Program-made: the position numbers and the translations under genes
Notes under the pieces: model-generated
The model's database searches: none
Seen by the model: only the letters and a program-made list of their open reading frames with translations
What the model was told of the DNA's origin: nothing
In this document: positions 21,336 through 33,489 of the stretch, piece by piece
Numbering within the stretch: the first letter of the stretch is position 1
How the letters are laid out: each line of letters begins with the position of its first letter
DNA from: Ashinkailepas kermadecensis
Taxonomy: Eukaryota; Arthropoda; Thecostraca; Neolepadidae
NCBI GenBank assembly: GCA_034440615.1
Contig: JAOTOM010005107.1
Location: forward strand, 558,001 to 622,000
Reading direction: 5' to 3'
DNA: 64,000 nt

Positions 21336-22424
21336 GCAAGTGTACTGACCAGAAGTATCTAATGGGAATATACCAACGTCAATGTCATACACTTATATGC
21401 TAAATGTAGACGATTGATAGAAACCCGTAGGCTGCTTTGTGGTGACTGTGCCCGGACCTCGCAGAAGTGATCGTTGATGCGAAATTTCACGCTGAAATAT
21501 GTCCAATATGTACATAAAAAGTGGTGACAATACAGCGGGATGAGATCCTGTAGAAATAATCCCGGACATCATGATACGCAGGTGGGTGGCAGATGTATGA
21601 TTCGAATATCGCGGTTGCGCTGCATGCCTGGGAAAGTGGTGTCTTGGGACTTTTGGAATTTCCATCACATACTTTCTTATGCGCTGCTAACCCAATTTCA
21701 AATGCCACGTTCCACTAATCAGGCTTCTCAGCCAAAATCTTTCTTGCACGATCTTGGATTTGACCTTACCTCTGGCAAACATTGCGAGCATGAAGATACA
21801 GTGACATCGACGAGAAACTGACTACGCCCCGGCGCTGGCACCCATGCATCGGCATACTTGCCGTATCGGAAGGGAAAGCAATTTGCAGGGGACAACATGT
21901 GAAAAGTTTGGTACTAAAAAATGGCTTGAATGTTCTGCTATGCACGTTGTCACCCAATACGCACCAGATATGTAGCCAGAGGTACCTCATACACTGGTTT
22001 TACGAACGCACATTGTGCATTCGCACTGGCCACTGAGAGGTATGAGCAGGCTTCCGTCTCGCTCTAACCCTTTCCACGGGTCCTTCTTCCACTCTCATTG
22101 CACTCGTATCCCACTCCTTGTGCCTCGACCACAGTAGAACTCTCAGCTATCTGTGTTGACCTTGTTGCGGCTCCCTCTATAGAGGGGCTATAGAGGGGAA
22201 TGTGGCTGTATACAGCCTCGTGTTATCCTCCTGCCCTGGATGCGTCCCAGCCCGGTCACGTGCTGGCTGATGCCGGTCAACTCTCGGTTTCATGAGTCCC
22301 TAATGAGGGCGTCATGATGGCTTGCTGAGCATGCTCGAGCAGCGCGTCCGGCGCCTACACGCTGTGGATGGTGTACATGAAGGACGTTGGACCTGGTCTT
22401 TGCGACGGCGCGGCCCACTCGCGT
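21336..22424. other. Non-coding stretch
   Basis: No protein-like frame. A short duplication CTATAGAGGGG occurs near 22178-22198. Confidence 0.5.
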
Positions 22425-22535
22425 GGGGTCGCCGTAGCCGAATCGGTGGTGCGCTGGACTCTTGACAGAGCTCGTGGACTTGAATCCCACCACCGACGGC
22501 ATCGCCGAGTCCACCCGCGCGACCAGTCGGCGTGA
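22425..22535 (+). mobile_element. tRNA-derived SINE fragment, family A body with variant head
   Basis: TAGCCGAATCGGTGG resembles an A box and GGACTTGAATCCCAC a B box; CGCGCGACCAGTCGGCGTGAG-type sequence (family A body) follows. It lies in inverted orientation to the copy 300 bp downstream. Confidence 0.5.
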
Positions 22536-22819
22536 GCGTGAGCGGCGTGAGCGGCTGTCGGTGCTGTGCCCAGCAGTTGGCTGCGCCGAAGAAGAGCCGA
22601 GCGGCTGGCCGGCCGCGTCTGTGCCGCCTCGGCGACACGGTGCGCACGACCAAGAGCGTCACGGACGGTGCGGCGGCGCGGCCGTGTGCGAACAGACCCG
22701 AGCGCAACCGACCGGAACGGCACGTGCACGGCACGTGCACGGCACCTGTGCCTTTCAGCATGAGCGCCCGCCGCCGGCCGAACGGAGCGCTACGCGGCTG
22801 GGAGTTGGCGTTGTGGTCG

Positions 22820-22985
22820 GTGGATATTTGTTCAGCGACACGTGGACTCCTGAGTCATGCAGCGTCGCCAATCCTCACGCCGGCTGGTGGCGGGCGAAGG
22901 TTAGCGACTGCTGGGACTCGAACACGCAACCTTTCGGTTCGGGGTCGTCGCCGTGGGCGATGAGCACCGGACCGACACGCCCGTT
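22820..22985 (-). mobile_element. tRNA-derived SINE, family A, minus strand
   Basis: On the minus strand a B-box-like TGTTCGAGTCC is followed by the CTTCGCCCGC, GGCGTGAGGATTGGCGACGC and GCATGACTC body blocks of family A. The head is diverged. Confidence 0.65.
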
Positions 22986-23362
22986 GTTGCGGAGGTCCGG
23001 CGAGGTGATGAGGAGGCGGGACGTTTGTGGAACAGGGTTGGATTTGCACTTTGCAGTCCTGGATGTGGAGAGAGAAGTTGTTGGGTAATTTAATATCGAG
23101 AGGATGTTTGTCCTCAAACCTATCGCATCCGAATATCAGCTCGAATTAACTTTCCAGTGGATCTTGAGCCCTTAATCAGAGGCGTTCATCACCAAACAGC
23201 ACCATGTATCTTCTAAGCGACAAAAGTAAGAGTTTATATTATTTGAAGAGGATGGTGTTCTCGATGCCAAAAATTCAGGAACAACCCAGTTTTCCAACTC
23301 TGGTGCGAAGTCTGCGCCTCGACGACAGACCGGTCTGCCCAGGTGATTGACGCCGACACGAA

Positions 23363-23464
23363 TCTCGTGGTGTCGTGGGGTACGCTGGTGTCGTGGGGTA
23401 AGCTGGTATCGTGGGGTACGCTAGTGTCGTGGGGTACGCTGGTATATATATATATATATATATA
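23363..23464. repeat. 18-bp repeat plus (TA)n
   Basis: TACGCTGGTGTCGTGGGG about four times, then about ten TA repeats. Confidence 0.92.
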
Positions 23465-24139
23465 CGGTAAGCATGGATGTACCGTAAGGTAAACATAACC
23501 TGATGTTCCAGTTCCACATGGACGGAACTGGACCGTCTGTTTGATTATTTTTGTTCCTTCAGGACGCCCGTGAAGGACATGCGAGAGTGTTGACCTTCGT
23601 GAGAGTATAATTTGATTGGTAAGCTACTGTAGTAGTCGGTGGTAGGCCGGGTAGAGCCGGTCATCGTTCGTCTTGATTGCAGCCTCTGAAAGGAGGAACC
23701 TGAGCCAGTATTGTAATGACAGCACTCTGTGACATGTGAGTAATGACCGTGGCCGGACAGAGGTGCCTGCAGGCGTATTTTGCCACCTGGCGTGCGGCAC
23801 ATTCGTCGGCTGACGCAACTCTCGGCACAGTCGGAGGCGTCGAGCGCCGGCGGCGTGCCATCTCCAGCGGGGCCATTGGCGTGCTGACGCCGACAACGGC
23901 CGCCGCCGGGCTCGGCGCCGGCGCGGCTTGGGCGGCGAAGGGCTCGCCGCGCCGATTCCCGGAACTGGCGGCACCGGCGGCGGCTGCACGCGCAGTGGCG
24001 CCGCGGGCGTGATGTCGCCGGTGACATTGGCCGTTTTCCGCCAAACGGACGGCCGCCGGCGGTGCGCGGCGCGCGCTCCGGCCGCGGGCGCGCCGCCGTG
24101 TGTGTGTGTGTGTGTGAGTTTGGCCAGCCTGCCACCGTG

Positions 24140-24225
24140 TGGGGCCCAAAGGTCCAGCGGTCCAGAGATCCAGAGGTCCAGAGGTCAAAAGGTACAGAGG
24201 TGCAGAGGTCCAGAGCAGCGGAGCG
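24140..24225. repeat. CCAGAGGT short tandem array
   Basis: Variants of GGTCCAGA in series. A GGTGGCAGGCTGG(C/T)CAAACTC block next to (CA)n just left of it (minus strand) recurs at 2381-2420. Confidence 0.8.
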
Positions 24226-25127
24226 CATCTGTCCGGCAGCAGCCTGAGGTCGCTGGCACTGTGCCGGCTGGCCATCAAGCCTGGCGTGAGTCGCGGGCAG
24301 GGGGCGCCGAGGGTCGCCGGCATTGTTACGGCCAGGGAGTGTTCCCAGCAGTGTCCGGAACAGATCCTGGAGAGCTAATCTCCCGAGTTTAGGTTGCTGC
24401 TGCTTCGGTATTCAGTGATTCGGCTCGAACAGTTCTGGGAATACTGCGCAGTGTACACTGCTCGCTCCGTGCAGTGGAGCACCAGCTTCCGGAATGGTCG
24501 GCTGTATGGTTCGCGCGGAATGTGTGCATGCTGGCACACATCTGTAAGCTCTAGCAGTAAAGCTGGCGGGTTGACGTCATGTCTGGACATGGTGGAAATT
24601 GGGACTGCTTCGGTGTTACAGAACTGCCCCTGCAGGGGTGGCACTTTACATGCACTAAGGGGGCCACTGCAACCTAGCATCTCTCCATACTGCCGGAATG
24701 TCTTCAGAGTGCCGAAGCCCGTCCCAAAGTGCTGCAAATTCTCTCAGCGTTCCGGACCATCTCCCTGAGTACCCGAACGTCTGCGGAGTGTTGAAAACTC
24801 TCTCAGAGCGCTGCGACTTTCCCCGGAGTGCCGGAGCGTTTCTCCGAGCGTCGGGAATGATCTCAGAGCGGTGCGAGTGATCCGAGAATGCCGGATCTTT
24901 GGGGCCATGAGCCGGCGCGGGTGCGGGCGTGTCGCTGGCGGCCGGCCAGGAGCGGTGGGTGGGCCGGCGTCAGAGCAGGCTGCCTGGCGGCGCTGGCGGC
25001 GCTGGCGGCCGCAGCCGGATCGTTACGTGTAACGCTGCCTCCATGAGCCGGGGCGGCCCGCCACACTTGTGACGCGGTGACTTCGAGGTGCGGCCCCGGC
25101 ACGGGGTCGCCGGCTGGCCGGCCGCCG

Positions 25128-25515
25128 CTGGACCGCCGCTGCTGGACCGCCGCTGCTGGACCAGCAGACCGCTGCCGCTGGACCGCTGCCGCTGGACCGC
25201 CGCTGCTGGACCACCGCCGCTGGACCGCTGCCGCTGGACCGCCGCTGCTGGACCACCGCCGCTGGACCGCCGCTGCTGGACCGCCGCCGCTGGACCTTCG
25301 CTGGACCTTCGCTGGACCGCCGCCGCTGGACCGCCGCCCCTGGACCGCGGCCACTGGACCACCACTGCTGGACCACCGCCCCTGGACCTTCGCTTGACCG
25401 CCGCCCCTGGACCGCCGCCACTGGACCACCGCCGCTGGACCACCACTGGACCGCCGCCACTGGACCACCGCCACTGGACCACCGCCGCTGGACTGCCGCT
25501 GCTGCCGCCGCTGGA
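25128..25515. repeat. 14/15-bp minisatellite
   Basis: Units of GCTGGACCGCCGCT type, about 27 copies; Gly/Ala/Trp-rich frames on both strands are artefacts. Confidence 0.93.
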
Positions 25516-27319
25516 CAGCCGCCACGTCTTCTCCGTCACGTCGCCAGGCTGCGACTGTACGGTGCCGAAGTCCTGCCGCCCGTAGCGGAGCGCGTTCCAG
25601 CTTCCGCTGGCTGGTGGAGGCGTGCCTGAAGCCGTGCACACGAATGGACATCTGTGTGTGGGTGTCTGAAGCCGTGTACAGGAATGAACATCTGTTTGTG
25701 GGTGGCGATGGGGAAGGAGTATTTGGTCACGTATTTTACTTGGTATCCGGTATTCGGAATCGAACTGCCTATTTACGCACAATATGGCCACAGGACAGGC
25801 AACACCGCTCAACAAAATTCGCACCGCACGTGAGCACCAATGCGATTGTCGAGCTCTGGGCATCGGTGATATTTCTATTCTAGCTGTGCTTCATTTGCCC
25901 ACATGTTTTCGTGCCATTTCACGCGTTAAGCTGCTTGAAACACTTGAGCTTTGCGGTGTTGACACACACTGGTTCGGAAGTTATCTGTTTGGCACCAACA
26001 GCATGTTCAGTGCTGACTCAGTGGAAATCTGACTGCAAAGGCACGTGCAACATCTCAGACGAAGACAAGTGATATAGGTGCGAAGGCGGCCAGGGAAGAT
26101 CTTGCGTTGCATGTACATGTTCTCCGCCAATGATCTACCTGACCTGTGTTGAAAACGACGTCACCGTGGTACACACAATACGCGGATGATAGTCAAGTGC
26201 TAACATCGGACAATAAGTGCCAAGTGAATACGCTTGTGGCTAGTATGGACATATATGTGAGTCTCTGAAAATTATTTGGAGTGCACAATCCATGGAGTTA
26301 ATGAGCTGGCCCAAAACGATTTGGGGTGGATATTAGACAGGATTCCATATTACAAGTTGAGATTGCTGGGGGGAGGGGGCAAGTGCCCTCCCAAAAGCAT
26401 GCAAAGCTACAGCCCTGAGTATGAAGTTCGCTTTGCATAATGCACCTGTGGTTGTGTTGTAGAGGATTGCAAATTAACGCTGCGAAGACTATAACGTTAG
26501 TTGTCGGCAACTCCGCTCCGCTGGATGATATCGGCTAAAATTCCGTCAATTTTTGTGTGGAGCAACAGTCCGTGACGCACAAGTTGTAAACACAACACCT
26601 GTAAACATAACAGCTGTAAACACAACAGCTGTAAACACAACAGCTGTAAACACAACAGCTGTAAACACAACAGCTGTAAACACAACGGCTGTAAACACAA
26701 CGGCTGTAAACACAACGGCTGTAAACACAACAGCTGTAAACACAACAGCTGTAAACACAACAGTTGTAAATACAAAAGTTGTAAGCAAACCTCTGCGTGA
26801 CACTGGACAGACAGCTGAGTTATGGCCGTCGTGTCAGCGCAGTTGTCAGTAAAGGTATGCACCAGCATGGCGGTAAATGTACCGATGTGCTCATTGACCC
26901 CAGCCATGCGGACACGTCCTGGTGAGAAGCGTTTAGCGGGGCATTGTCCGGGCGCCGGTCATTTCCGCCGTTCGTTGCCTGTCGGTGTACGGTTCGTGTG
27001 GCGATGTGCATATTCAGCGAATCCCAAAACTGCTAAATGCTTGTGCCCGGGTCTCGACCGACCGGAAAATGCGAGATCATTAGACGGGAATGCTGCGGCG
27101 TATGCAGATACGACCCATGTGCACGAAAGTTGCCTCACGTCCTTATGTGCATTGCAAACATTTGACTGGACCGATTGCCGATAAGCCAGAGCCTGGTTTA
27201 TCGGCACGGGAAGGCGGATGTACACCGAGGCCTCGCAGTAACCAGGTTGATCGGCGTGGTCTACACAGCTCCGTCGCCCACTTACGACTCACTTAGTCAA
27301 TGCTTAACACTCATTATAG
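25516..27319. other. Non-coding apart from the 15-mer array
   Basis: No supported exon before the weak candidate at 27320. Confidence 0.45.
26579..26790. repeat. 15-bp minisatellite, ~14 copies
   Basis: Unit CAGCTGTAAACACAA, with C-G and T variants. Confidence 0.96.
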
Positions 27320-27501
27320 TACCGGACCGCGGTGAGATCTCGTGCCTGAGCATCCACCAGCCAACAGTGCACAAAATGTACTGCGGCAAGCCCAACGCGA
27401 ATCAGTGTTACAGAGCGCAGCAGGAGAAGAGCAAGCCTCGCCGGCGGGGCGGGGCAGCGTCGGGCGGCGCCCATGTGATTACAATGTCGGTCTCAATCAC
27501 G
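27320..27501 (+). CDS. Candidate internal exon, function unknown
   Basis: A 182-nt open segment with GC-rich third positions lies between a weak acceptor (CATTATAG) and donor ATCACG|GTGCGT. It reads PDRGEISCLSIHQPTVHKMY followed by a Lys/Arg-rich EKSKPRRRGG patch. It takes two incoming bases and exits in phase 0, compatible with 2579-2651 upstream and 32235 downstream. No family is recognised and the polypyrimidine tract is poor, so this is a suggestion only. Confidence 0.25.
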
Positions 27502-28059
27502 GTGCGTCCGGTTGCATGCCAGAGGTGGTGATGCCAACCGGCGAGCCAGCCGCCCGGCACAAACCCAAGTCAGAGCCCGCCGCGTTCTCACACCGGTCGC
27601 TCCCCATACACTTCCACGTGTGCCGGGCTTCTCGTGCTATTCGTCGTGCGCACGAGTCAGCGCTGATGACCATTCAACCGGGAGGCCGCCGCCGCTCCGG
27701 TGTGTGCCCGGCCACCCCGCGCCACGGTTGACATCACTACGGCGCCGCGGCCGTCCCACTGCGGCTGTGGTGAGACGCCGACATTTTACGACGCGGCCGG
27801 CGGGCTCGCGCGCCGCCGTCCGGTTGGTTTTCACGGCGTGCATGTGTGAGGGCTAATTTGAATAGTCATAACTGCGGGGCTCGCGAGACATGCGGCAATC
27901 GACCTCGATTTTTCACCTCTCTGGTCGGCCGAGTGAGAAGCAGATCGCTCGGCGAAGAGCGAAGCCCCGAGGGGTGCCCCGGCGGGTGACGTTCGGGGTG
28001 CTGGTTGACCCGGGCAGCTGAGCTGCTCACGCGGGTGTATCGAGGAGCAGCCGTGTCGC

Positions 28060-28390
28060 ACTTGTCCCACCTCTGTGTTGCACCTGTCCCAACTCTATGT
28101 CGCACCTGTCCCAGCTCTGTATCGCACCTTGTCCCAGCTCTGTGTCGCACATGTCCCAGTTATGTGTCGCACCTGTCCCAGCTCTATGTCGCACCTGTCC
28201 CAGCTCTGTATCGCACCTTGTACCAGCGCTGTGTCGCTCCTGCCCCAGACATATGTCGCACCTGTCCCAGTTATGTGTCGCACCTGTACCAGTTATGTGT
28301 CGCACCTGTCCAAGCTCTGTGTCGCACCTGTCCCAGCTATGTGTCGCACCTGCCCCAGCGTTGTGTCACACCTCTCCCAGCTCTGTACTA
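28060..28390. repeat. 22-25-bp minisatellite, ~14 copies
   Basis: Unit TGTCGCACCTGTCCCAGCTC plus TG, with small length variants. Confidence 0.93.
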
Positions 28391-28864
28391 TGCTATCGCC
28401 GGTCCCGTGATTGACTGACTCGTGACTGCTCGGAAGGCGCCGTCCCTCAGCCGTGCACCTCTCTACCGGTGGCTAGTTCACCCACCTTTCATTCTGCCCG
28501 GTGCCAGGCGCCGGCACGTGTTTCTTGCTCTTCACACACACGTGACGCTCCGGTCGCCCTCGTCACATCGTGCTCATCTGACCAGACCTAGCCACAGACG
28601 TTCTAAGCCCCCAACTAACCCATGTCAAAATGTCACGGGTCCTGATAGTCACGATAGACGGTCGGGAGCAAAGTAGGCATGTTTGGGATGCCAGCACGTG
28701 CTGACCGCCGCTCGCAGAAGCGGACGGTTGCGCAGCAAAAGTGGCGCGGCCTTCATGGTCCGCCTTCTGGTCCTGGTTCTGTGAAACCGGTCCCGTATCA
28801 TAGGGAAAAAGACGCTGGCTTCGTCGCCCGCCTTCTGTTCGTGGTTCTGTGAAACCTGTTCCGA

Positions 28865-29040
28865 GGCGACGAGTGGTCTAGGGGTAAGATGCTCGTCTCA
28901 CAATCGAAAGATGGTGGGTTCGAATCTCACCTGTCGCTACTCTTCGCCCGCGACCAATCGGCGTGAGAGATTGGCGACGCTACATGACTCAACGGTCGAC
29001 GTGTCGTAAAACCAATAACCAATAACCAATAACCAACCAA
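28865..29040 (+). mobile_element. tRNA-derived SINE, family A
   Basis: Same head (GGTCTAGGGGTAAGATG, B box GGGTTCGAATC) and body as the copy at 61547, with an expanded AATAACC tail (about four units). Confidence 0.78.
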
Positions 29041-29384
29041 ACCTGTGCCGTGTCGCAGGATCGGGGCAGAGCTCCATGAACATGCACGCGGTTTTTGTGC
29101 ATCGGCGCGTGTGTGCCCTGCTTCCTTTGCCGCTCTGTGCCACTTGTCTATCATCCACTCGGCGTGTTTTCCCGTGTCTGTCCGGTATTGAACAACGTGT
29201 TTGTTCTGCATTGAGCTCAACATAGCCTCTCGTAGTGAAGCAAGTTTTGCCCGTACCTGTAATTACCGTTATATTTACACTTTCTCCTTCCATACGTGTC
29301 TTGTGCCAACACGTGCAGAAATGCAGTTTCCTTGTCTAGCATCTGTCTTTTTCGTCACGTATCTGCAAGTTGTGCTGTAATGCG
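29041..29384 (-). other. Weak minus-strand protein-like frame
   Basis: After ATTACAG, the minus frame includes MQNKHVVQYRTDTGKHAEWM and IDKWHRAAKEAG before running into the SINE. It might be a transposon fragment or an old exon; not recognised. Confidence 0.2.
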
Positions 29385-30000
29385 ACCGACACCATGTTAA
29401 AGCGGACATTGCAGATAAAAGCTAAGTGCCGCGCCGACATTTTATATGAATTAGCAAGATTTATATCAGCAGACAGTAACGGGGTGTCCTACTTGCCGGT
29501 AGCATGTTTTTTTGTGTAGCCATGCCTGCCTGTCGTGTCTGTTTAAAAATACTGGTCAGTTCGACCGCAAAATGTCGCCGAGTGTTGCAAACAAACCTAA
29601 ATTGCCGCGCCAAAATTTCGGAGAAGGGCACTCTGATGCATATCAGCAGACAGGTATCGCACTTGCCAATTTCCGTACAGCGTGGGTTTTTACAAGACGG
29701 CCAATGTGTAGCCGTGTAGGCAGTGAACTGGTCAGATTTCTTCCATGTCAGTTCGAAATAGTAAACCATGTTAGTTCGAAATAGTAAAGGCCAGCGATTG
29801 ATTGCCGCGTCAGAAGTTTCGGAAATCGCTTTGAAACGAACCTTATATAGAAGCCAGCGGCATTTATTATTCCATTACTGGATGTTTTGTTTTCTCAAAT
29901 GAATTCAAGCTTTCGTGCTTTCCTAGGTATGCGCAGCATGTCGTCTAGTTCTCCCCGTCCTCCGCACCGCGGCGCTAATAGTCAAATATCTCGGCTTGTC
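29385..30000. repeat. Interspersed ~620-bp repeat, copy 1
   Basis: Matches 34130-34755 in direct orientation over scattered blocks (ATCAGCAGACAGG, TGCCGCGCC-AAATTT, GGCATTTA-TATTCCA-TACTGGATG). Internal sub-repeats of about 170-200 bp suggest an element with iterated ends. No open frame is supported. Confidence 0.6.
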
Positions 30001-30026
30001 AAGTACTGTTTTATCATATCCAGTAG

Positions 30027-30215
30027 TGCAGTCAGGATTTTTCTAAAAAGGGGGGGGACACCAAACAAAATATGAAGAAGAGAAAAGCTACGGCGCGCGA
30101 AGCTCGCCAGAAATGCAGGATTTTGCGTGGTGGAAATATCAATTTTTCGTTTCATCCAGTGTATTTTTGGGTGCTATGGGGGGGCAGCCACCCTTGGTTG
30201 CGCCTCTGCTTCTAC
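30027..30215. mobile_element. MITE-like element, copy 2
   Basis: GCAGTCAGGATTTTTCT at the left, GGGGGGGCAGCC and TTGGTTGCGCCTCTGC at the right, with CCAGTGTATTTTTGGGTGCT inside. Related to 21130-21335; no coding capacity. Confidence 0.45.
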
Positions 30216-31423
30216 TCGTAGCTGTTCTTGATCCGTGCAAATATACGCCAAACATACTTGTTTCTAAGTCGTACTCCATTATTTTGTTCATTTGTTCATC
30301 CCAAACTTACTTCATGCAGGATGTTTTAACACGCGCCCTGGAGGGCCTCTGAAAATTACGCGCACTGGAGGGGCGGGGGGGATTCCGCCCCCTAAGATCT
30401 CGGCTCCTATTAAAGCTGGAGGAACAAAATTCGCAGGGTGGATGGGAACGGTGGTGAGCTCTACTGTGTGCAAATTTCATGACCTTAGGTCAATATCTTT
30501 AAGGTCAAATGAGGTCACATTGGTCAAAATTTTATTGTTTTGCGTGGCGTCTTGTCATTGTTATGGATCGCTGTGATTGTGTTTAAATGCTCCAAAATTG
30601 GGCATCAGTGATGTTTTTGGACATTACTAATGATGCAATGCAGATGCTAGACCCGACATTTGACCTCAGGTCACCTATATAGCAGCACTTTATCAGGTCA
30701 GTACCTGTTCCAATTACCGGAACCGGGCCGCCCGCCCGACTGCTCCGTCGGGCAGCTCGGCGCAAATGGCTTCGCGAAGAAAGGAGTGAAGTACATGCAT
30801 AAAGTATGGAAACGCAATGACAATCAGTACAAATGACAAACAGTAGTGCATTTATAACAACATTCCAGTTGACCAAGTTTGGTTCCATTAACCTGTCATG
30901 AACTTGACTTGACTTGACCTCGGTGACCTAACATGACCTTGAAACTATATACCATATCAATATACATCAAACAAGTTGCTGGTGTTGCCAAGAACACTTC
31001 CCTTTTGCGAATATACGGGAAGCGCATCAGCGCCGATTTTTATGGTCTAGCGCTACGAATGTTTTTACTTTAACGGCCCTTACTCGAAAATTGTTCGACC
31101 GATTTCCATTTTTCTTGCTTTAAACGACGCGCCGGTGATTTCTAAGTAGGTACGCAGAAAATCGCGTATGTCGACCGATACAATCTTCAGTTATGCACGA
31201 AAAACTGGAAGGGTGGGCGGATTTCCCCCCCTCCAGTGCTCGTGTTAAGGGTTCAGGGTTCACACCAAGGAGACTCATGACTGTCGTCATTACATCAACA
31301 TCACCTCCTCCTTCACCAGGACTGACATCTGCTGGAGCACTGCTGGCTGGTCCAGATCCGGGCCCATTGGGATTGAAACCCATGCTTTCATAGGAGTCGA
31401 TCAATGGCCACTGACAGTGGCCA
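30216..31423. other. Non-coding with repeated TGACCT-rich text
   Basis: Multiple AGGTCA/TGACCT half-sites (30480-30950) and short inverted GC blocks typical of old non-autonomous elements; no gene. Confidence 0.4.
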
Positions 31424-31710
31424 TTGGTGTGTGCGCCATAGCCCAGGGTGGGCGCGGCGTGGTCCAGTGGCCCACTGGGTCCAGTGTGTGCGCCATAGCC
31501 CAGGGTGGGCGCGGCGTGGTCCAGTGGCCCACTGGGTCCAGTGTGTGCGCCATAGCCCAGGGTGGGCGCGGCGTGGTCCAGTGGCCCACTGGGTCCAGTG
31601 TGTGCGCCATAGCCCAGGGTGGGCGCGGCGTGGTCCAGTGGCCCACTGGGTCCAGTGTGTGCGCCATAGCCCAGGGTGGGCGCGGCGTGGTCCAGTGGCC
31701 CACTGGGCTG
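31424..31710. repeat. 57-bp minisatellite, 5 near-identical copies
   Basis: GCCCAGGGTGGGCGCGGCGT recurs at 31441, 31498, 31555 and so on. The unit length (19 codons) keeps several frames open. Confidence 0.96.
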
Positions 31711-31886
31711 CGTGGGCGGCAGCGACTCTGCGCCATGCCTCGGTACAGACAATGCCTTTCCTCAGCCCAGCTGAGTCCCGCAGGCTTCGTGCCTTGCTTA
31801 CCACTGCACCATGCTGGTTGTATCGTGTCGTGATCAGTGACGTGGTGTGCTGTTTTGCGCTGCGCTGTGATGCGCTGTGATGCGCC

Positions 31887-32212
31887 GTGCGGTGTCGTGT
31901 CGTGTCGTGCCGTGCCGTGCCGTGCCGTGCCGTGTCGTGCCGTGTCGTGTCGTGCCGTGCCGTGCCGTGCCGTGCCGTGCCGTGTCGTGTCGTGCCGTGC
32001 CGTGCCGTGCCGTGTCGTGCCGTGCCGTGCCGTGCCGTGCCGTGCCGTGCCGTGCCGTGCCGTGCTGAACTATGCTGTACGGTGCCGTGTCGTGTCGCGC
32101 CGTGGCGTAGCGTGGCGTGCCGTGCCGTGCTGCACTATGTTGTGCGGTGCCGTGCCGTGCCATGCCGTGCCGTGCCGTGCCGTGCCGTGCCGTGCCGTGC
32201 CGTGCCATGCTG
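31887..32212. repeat. CGTGC/CGTGT pentamer array
   Basis: About 60 pentamers, ending about 22 bp before the trihelix exon acceptor. Confidence 0.97.
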
Positions 32213-32234
32213 ATGTCGTTGTTCTTGTGTGCAG

Positions 32235-32357
32235 GGATATCGGCGGAGTGCCGAACAGTGCAAATCCAAGATGCACAACCTGATGACCAGCTATCGCCGC
32301 GTGAAGAAGGGCGTTGATCCCGAGTCCCGCTGCAAGTTTTTCGCCGTTATCGACCAG
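32235..32357 (+). CDS. Internal exon: C-terminal half of a Myb/SANT-like (trihelix) DNA-binding domain
   Basis: A 41-codon open segment begins GYRRSAEQCKSKMHNLM and continues with TSYRRVKKG, closing with CKFFAVIDQ. The pattern G-Y-x-R-[ST]-x-E-Q-C-x-x-K-x-x-x-L-x-x-x-Y-R-x-V-K is the third-helix region of the Myb/SANT-like trihelix family (Pfam Myb_DNA-bind_4 type) of animal transcription and chromatin factors, some domesticated from transposons. A pyrimidine-rich acceptor ending TTGTGTGCAG lies directly upstream and a CAG|GTGAGC donor directly downstream; both splice phases are 0. The helix 1-2 part with its tryptophans should lie in an upstream exon that I could not find. A CGTGC pentamer array ends about 22 bp before the exon. 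A solitary domesticated or pseudo-exon is possible, but clean splice sites and phase agreement with the next exon argue for a live gene. Confidence 0.72.
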
Positions 32358-32654
32358 GTGAGCATGGTCGTATGGAGTCCGTGCAGCCGTTGGCGGACGG
32401 GGAGGCCAGTTCGACCGAGATTGACGGAAGTTGGGTGCTGGGGCTTTTCCGCTTTTGGTGTGCGGCACCCCACTACATGGATCTGGTGATAGTCGCATGG
32501 CGAAGATTACCACCATTAGCGTCTAGCGCAAAATTTATCGTGCATGACTAACGAATTGTTATGTAGATCATTTCTGGCGAAGCGGCCGCCATCGGGAATG
32601 GTTGACGCAATATAATAGAAGCAAACGCAGTCAAGCTCACCAACCCGTCCTGTG

Positions 32655-32835
32655 CGGGGTATACCCTGCCCCGTACCGCACCCACTGATCCTGTGTGGGG
32701 TGTACCCCGCCCCGTACCGCACCCACTGATCCTGTGTGGGGTGTACCCCGCCCCGTACCGCACCCACACATCATGTGCGAGGTGTACCCCGCCCCGTACC
32801 GCACCCACACATCCTGTACCCCACCCCGTACACTA
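32655..32835. repeat. 41-bp minisatellite, ~4 copies
   Basis: CCCACTGATCCTGTGTGGGG and GTACCCCGCCCCGTACCGCA alternate. Confidence 0.93.
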
Positions 32836-32924
32836 TGAAAGGTATATTTCGCTCTACCACATCTGCTCCGTCTCCTTGTCACAATATTACAATGGCTGAA
32901 GCTGGCCGAAAAGACTTCGAAGAC

Positions 32925-33000
32925 CAAACCAAGCGGAGACCAAGACCAAGACCAAGACCAAGACCAAGACCAAGACCAAGATCAAGACCAAGACCAAGCA
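32925..33000. repeat. ACCAAG hexamer array
   Basis: About 12 units of AGACCA, in the minus frame encoding LGLGLGL artefacts. Confidence 0.95.
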
Positions 33001-33489
33001 AAGCTAAAGGTACAGGACAAGACGATGTGCCGGCCGTGAGCCGGTGTTTTACTGGAGGTGTCACCGAATACGCATTGGTGGAGTGGGGTTGGGGGTGAGT
33101 GGGGGCAGGCACCCCTCTCCTTTTAGCTGATTCAAGCTGCAACGGATGTAAAAATCTCCTGGAGCTTGGGTAGGGGTGAAGGCCGAGGGTGCAGGTCAAT
33201 TGAACAAGTGTGGAAGTTTCGCGAGTCGCAAGCTAAGTTACCTTCCCGCGTCCCTTCGCCGCAAGTGGCGCGTTTCCTCTGCTTGTGCATGACCTGCCTT
33301 CTCCATTTACCCTCCATCCCTGTCAATGCACTATGTTTAAGCATGACAATGGACAGTGGACGCCATGACCGGTCCATCTGGTGCTTTTGAACTGAGCCCA
33401 CAACCCTGGCGCATGTTCGATAAGCTTGTTTGATTGTCATTTGCACTGTATACAGCCTGCGCACACCGGGAGCCGAAGGCGATGGTGAC

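Larger units (their letters stand above)
22986..25127. other. Mixed sequence, GC-rich 23780-24090
   Basis: The GC-rich block has frames on both strands but no domain or convincing splice structure. Confidence 0.45.
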
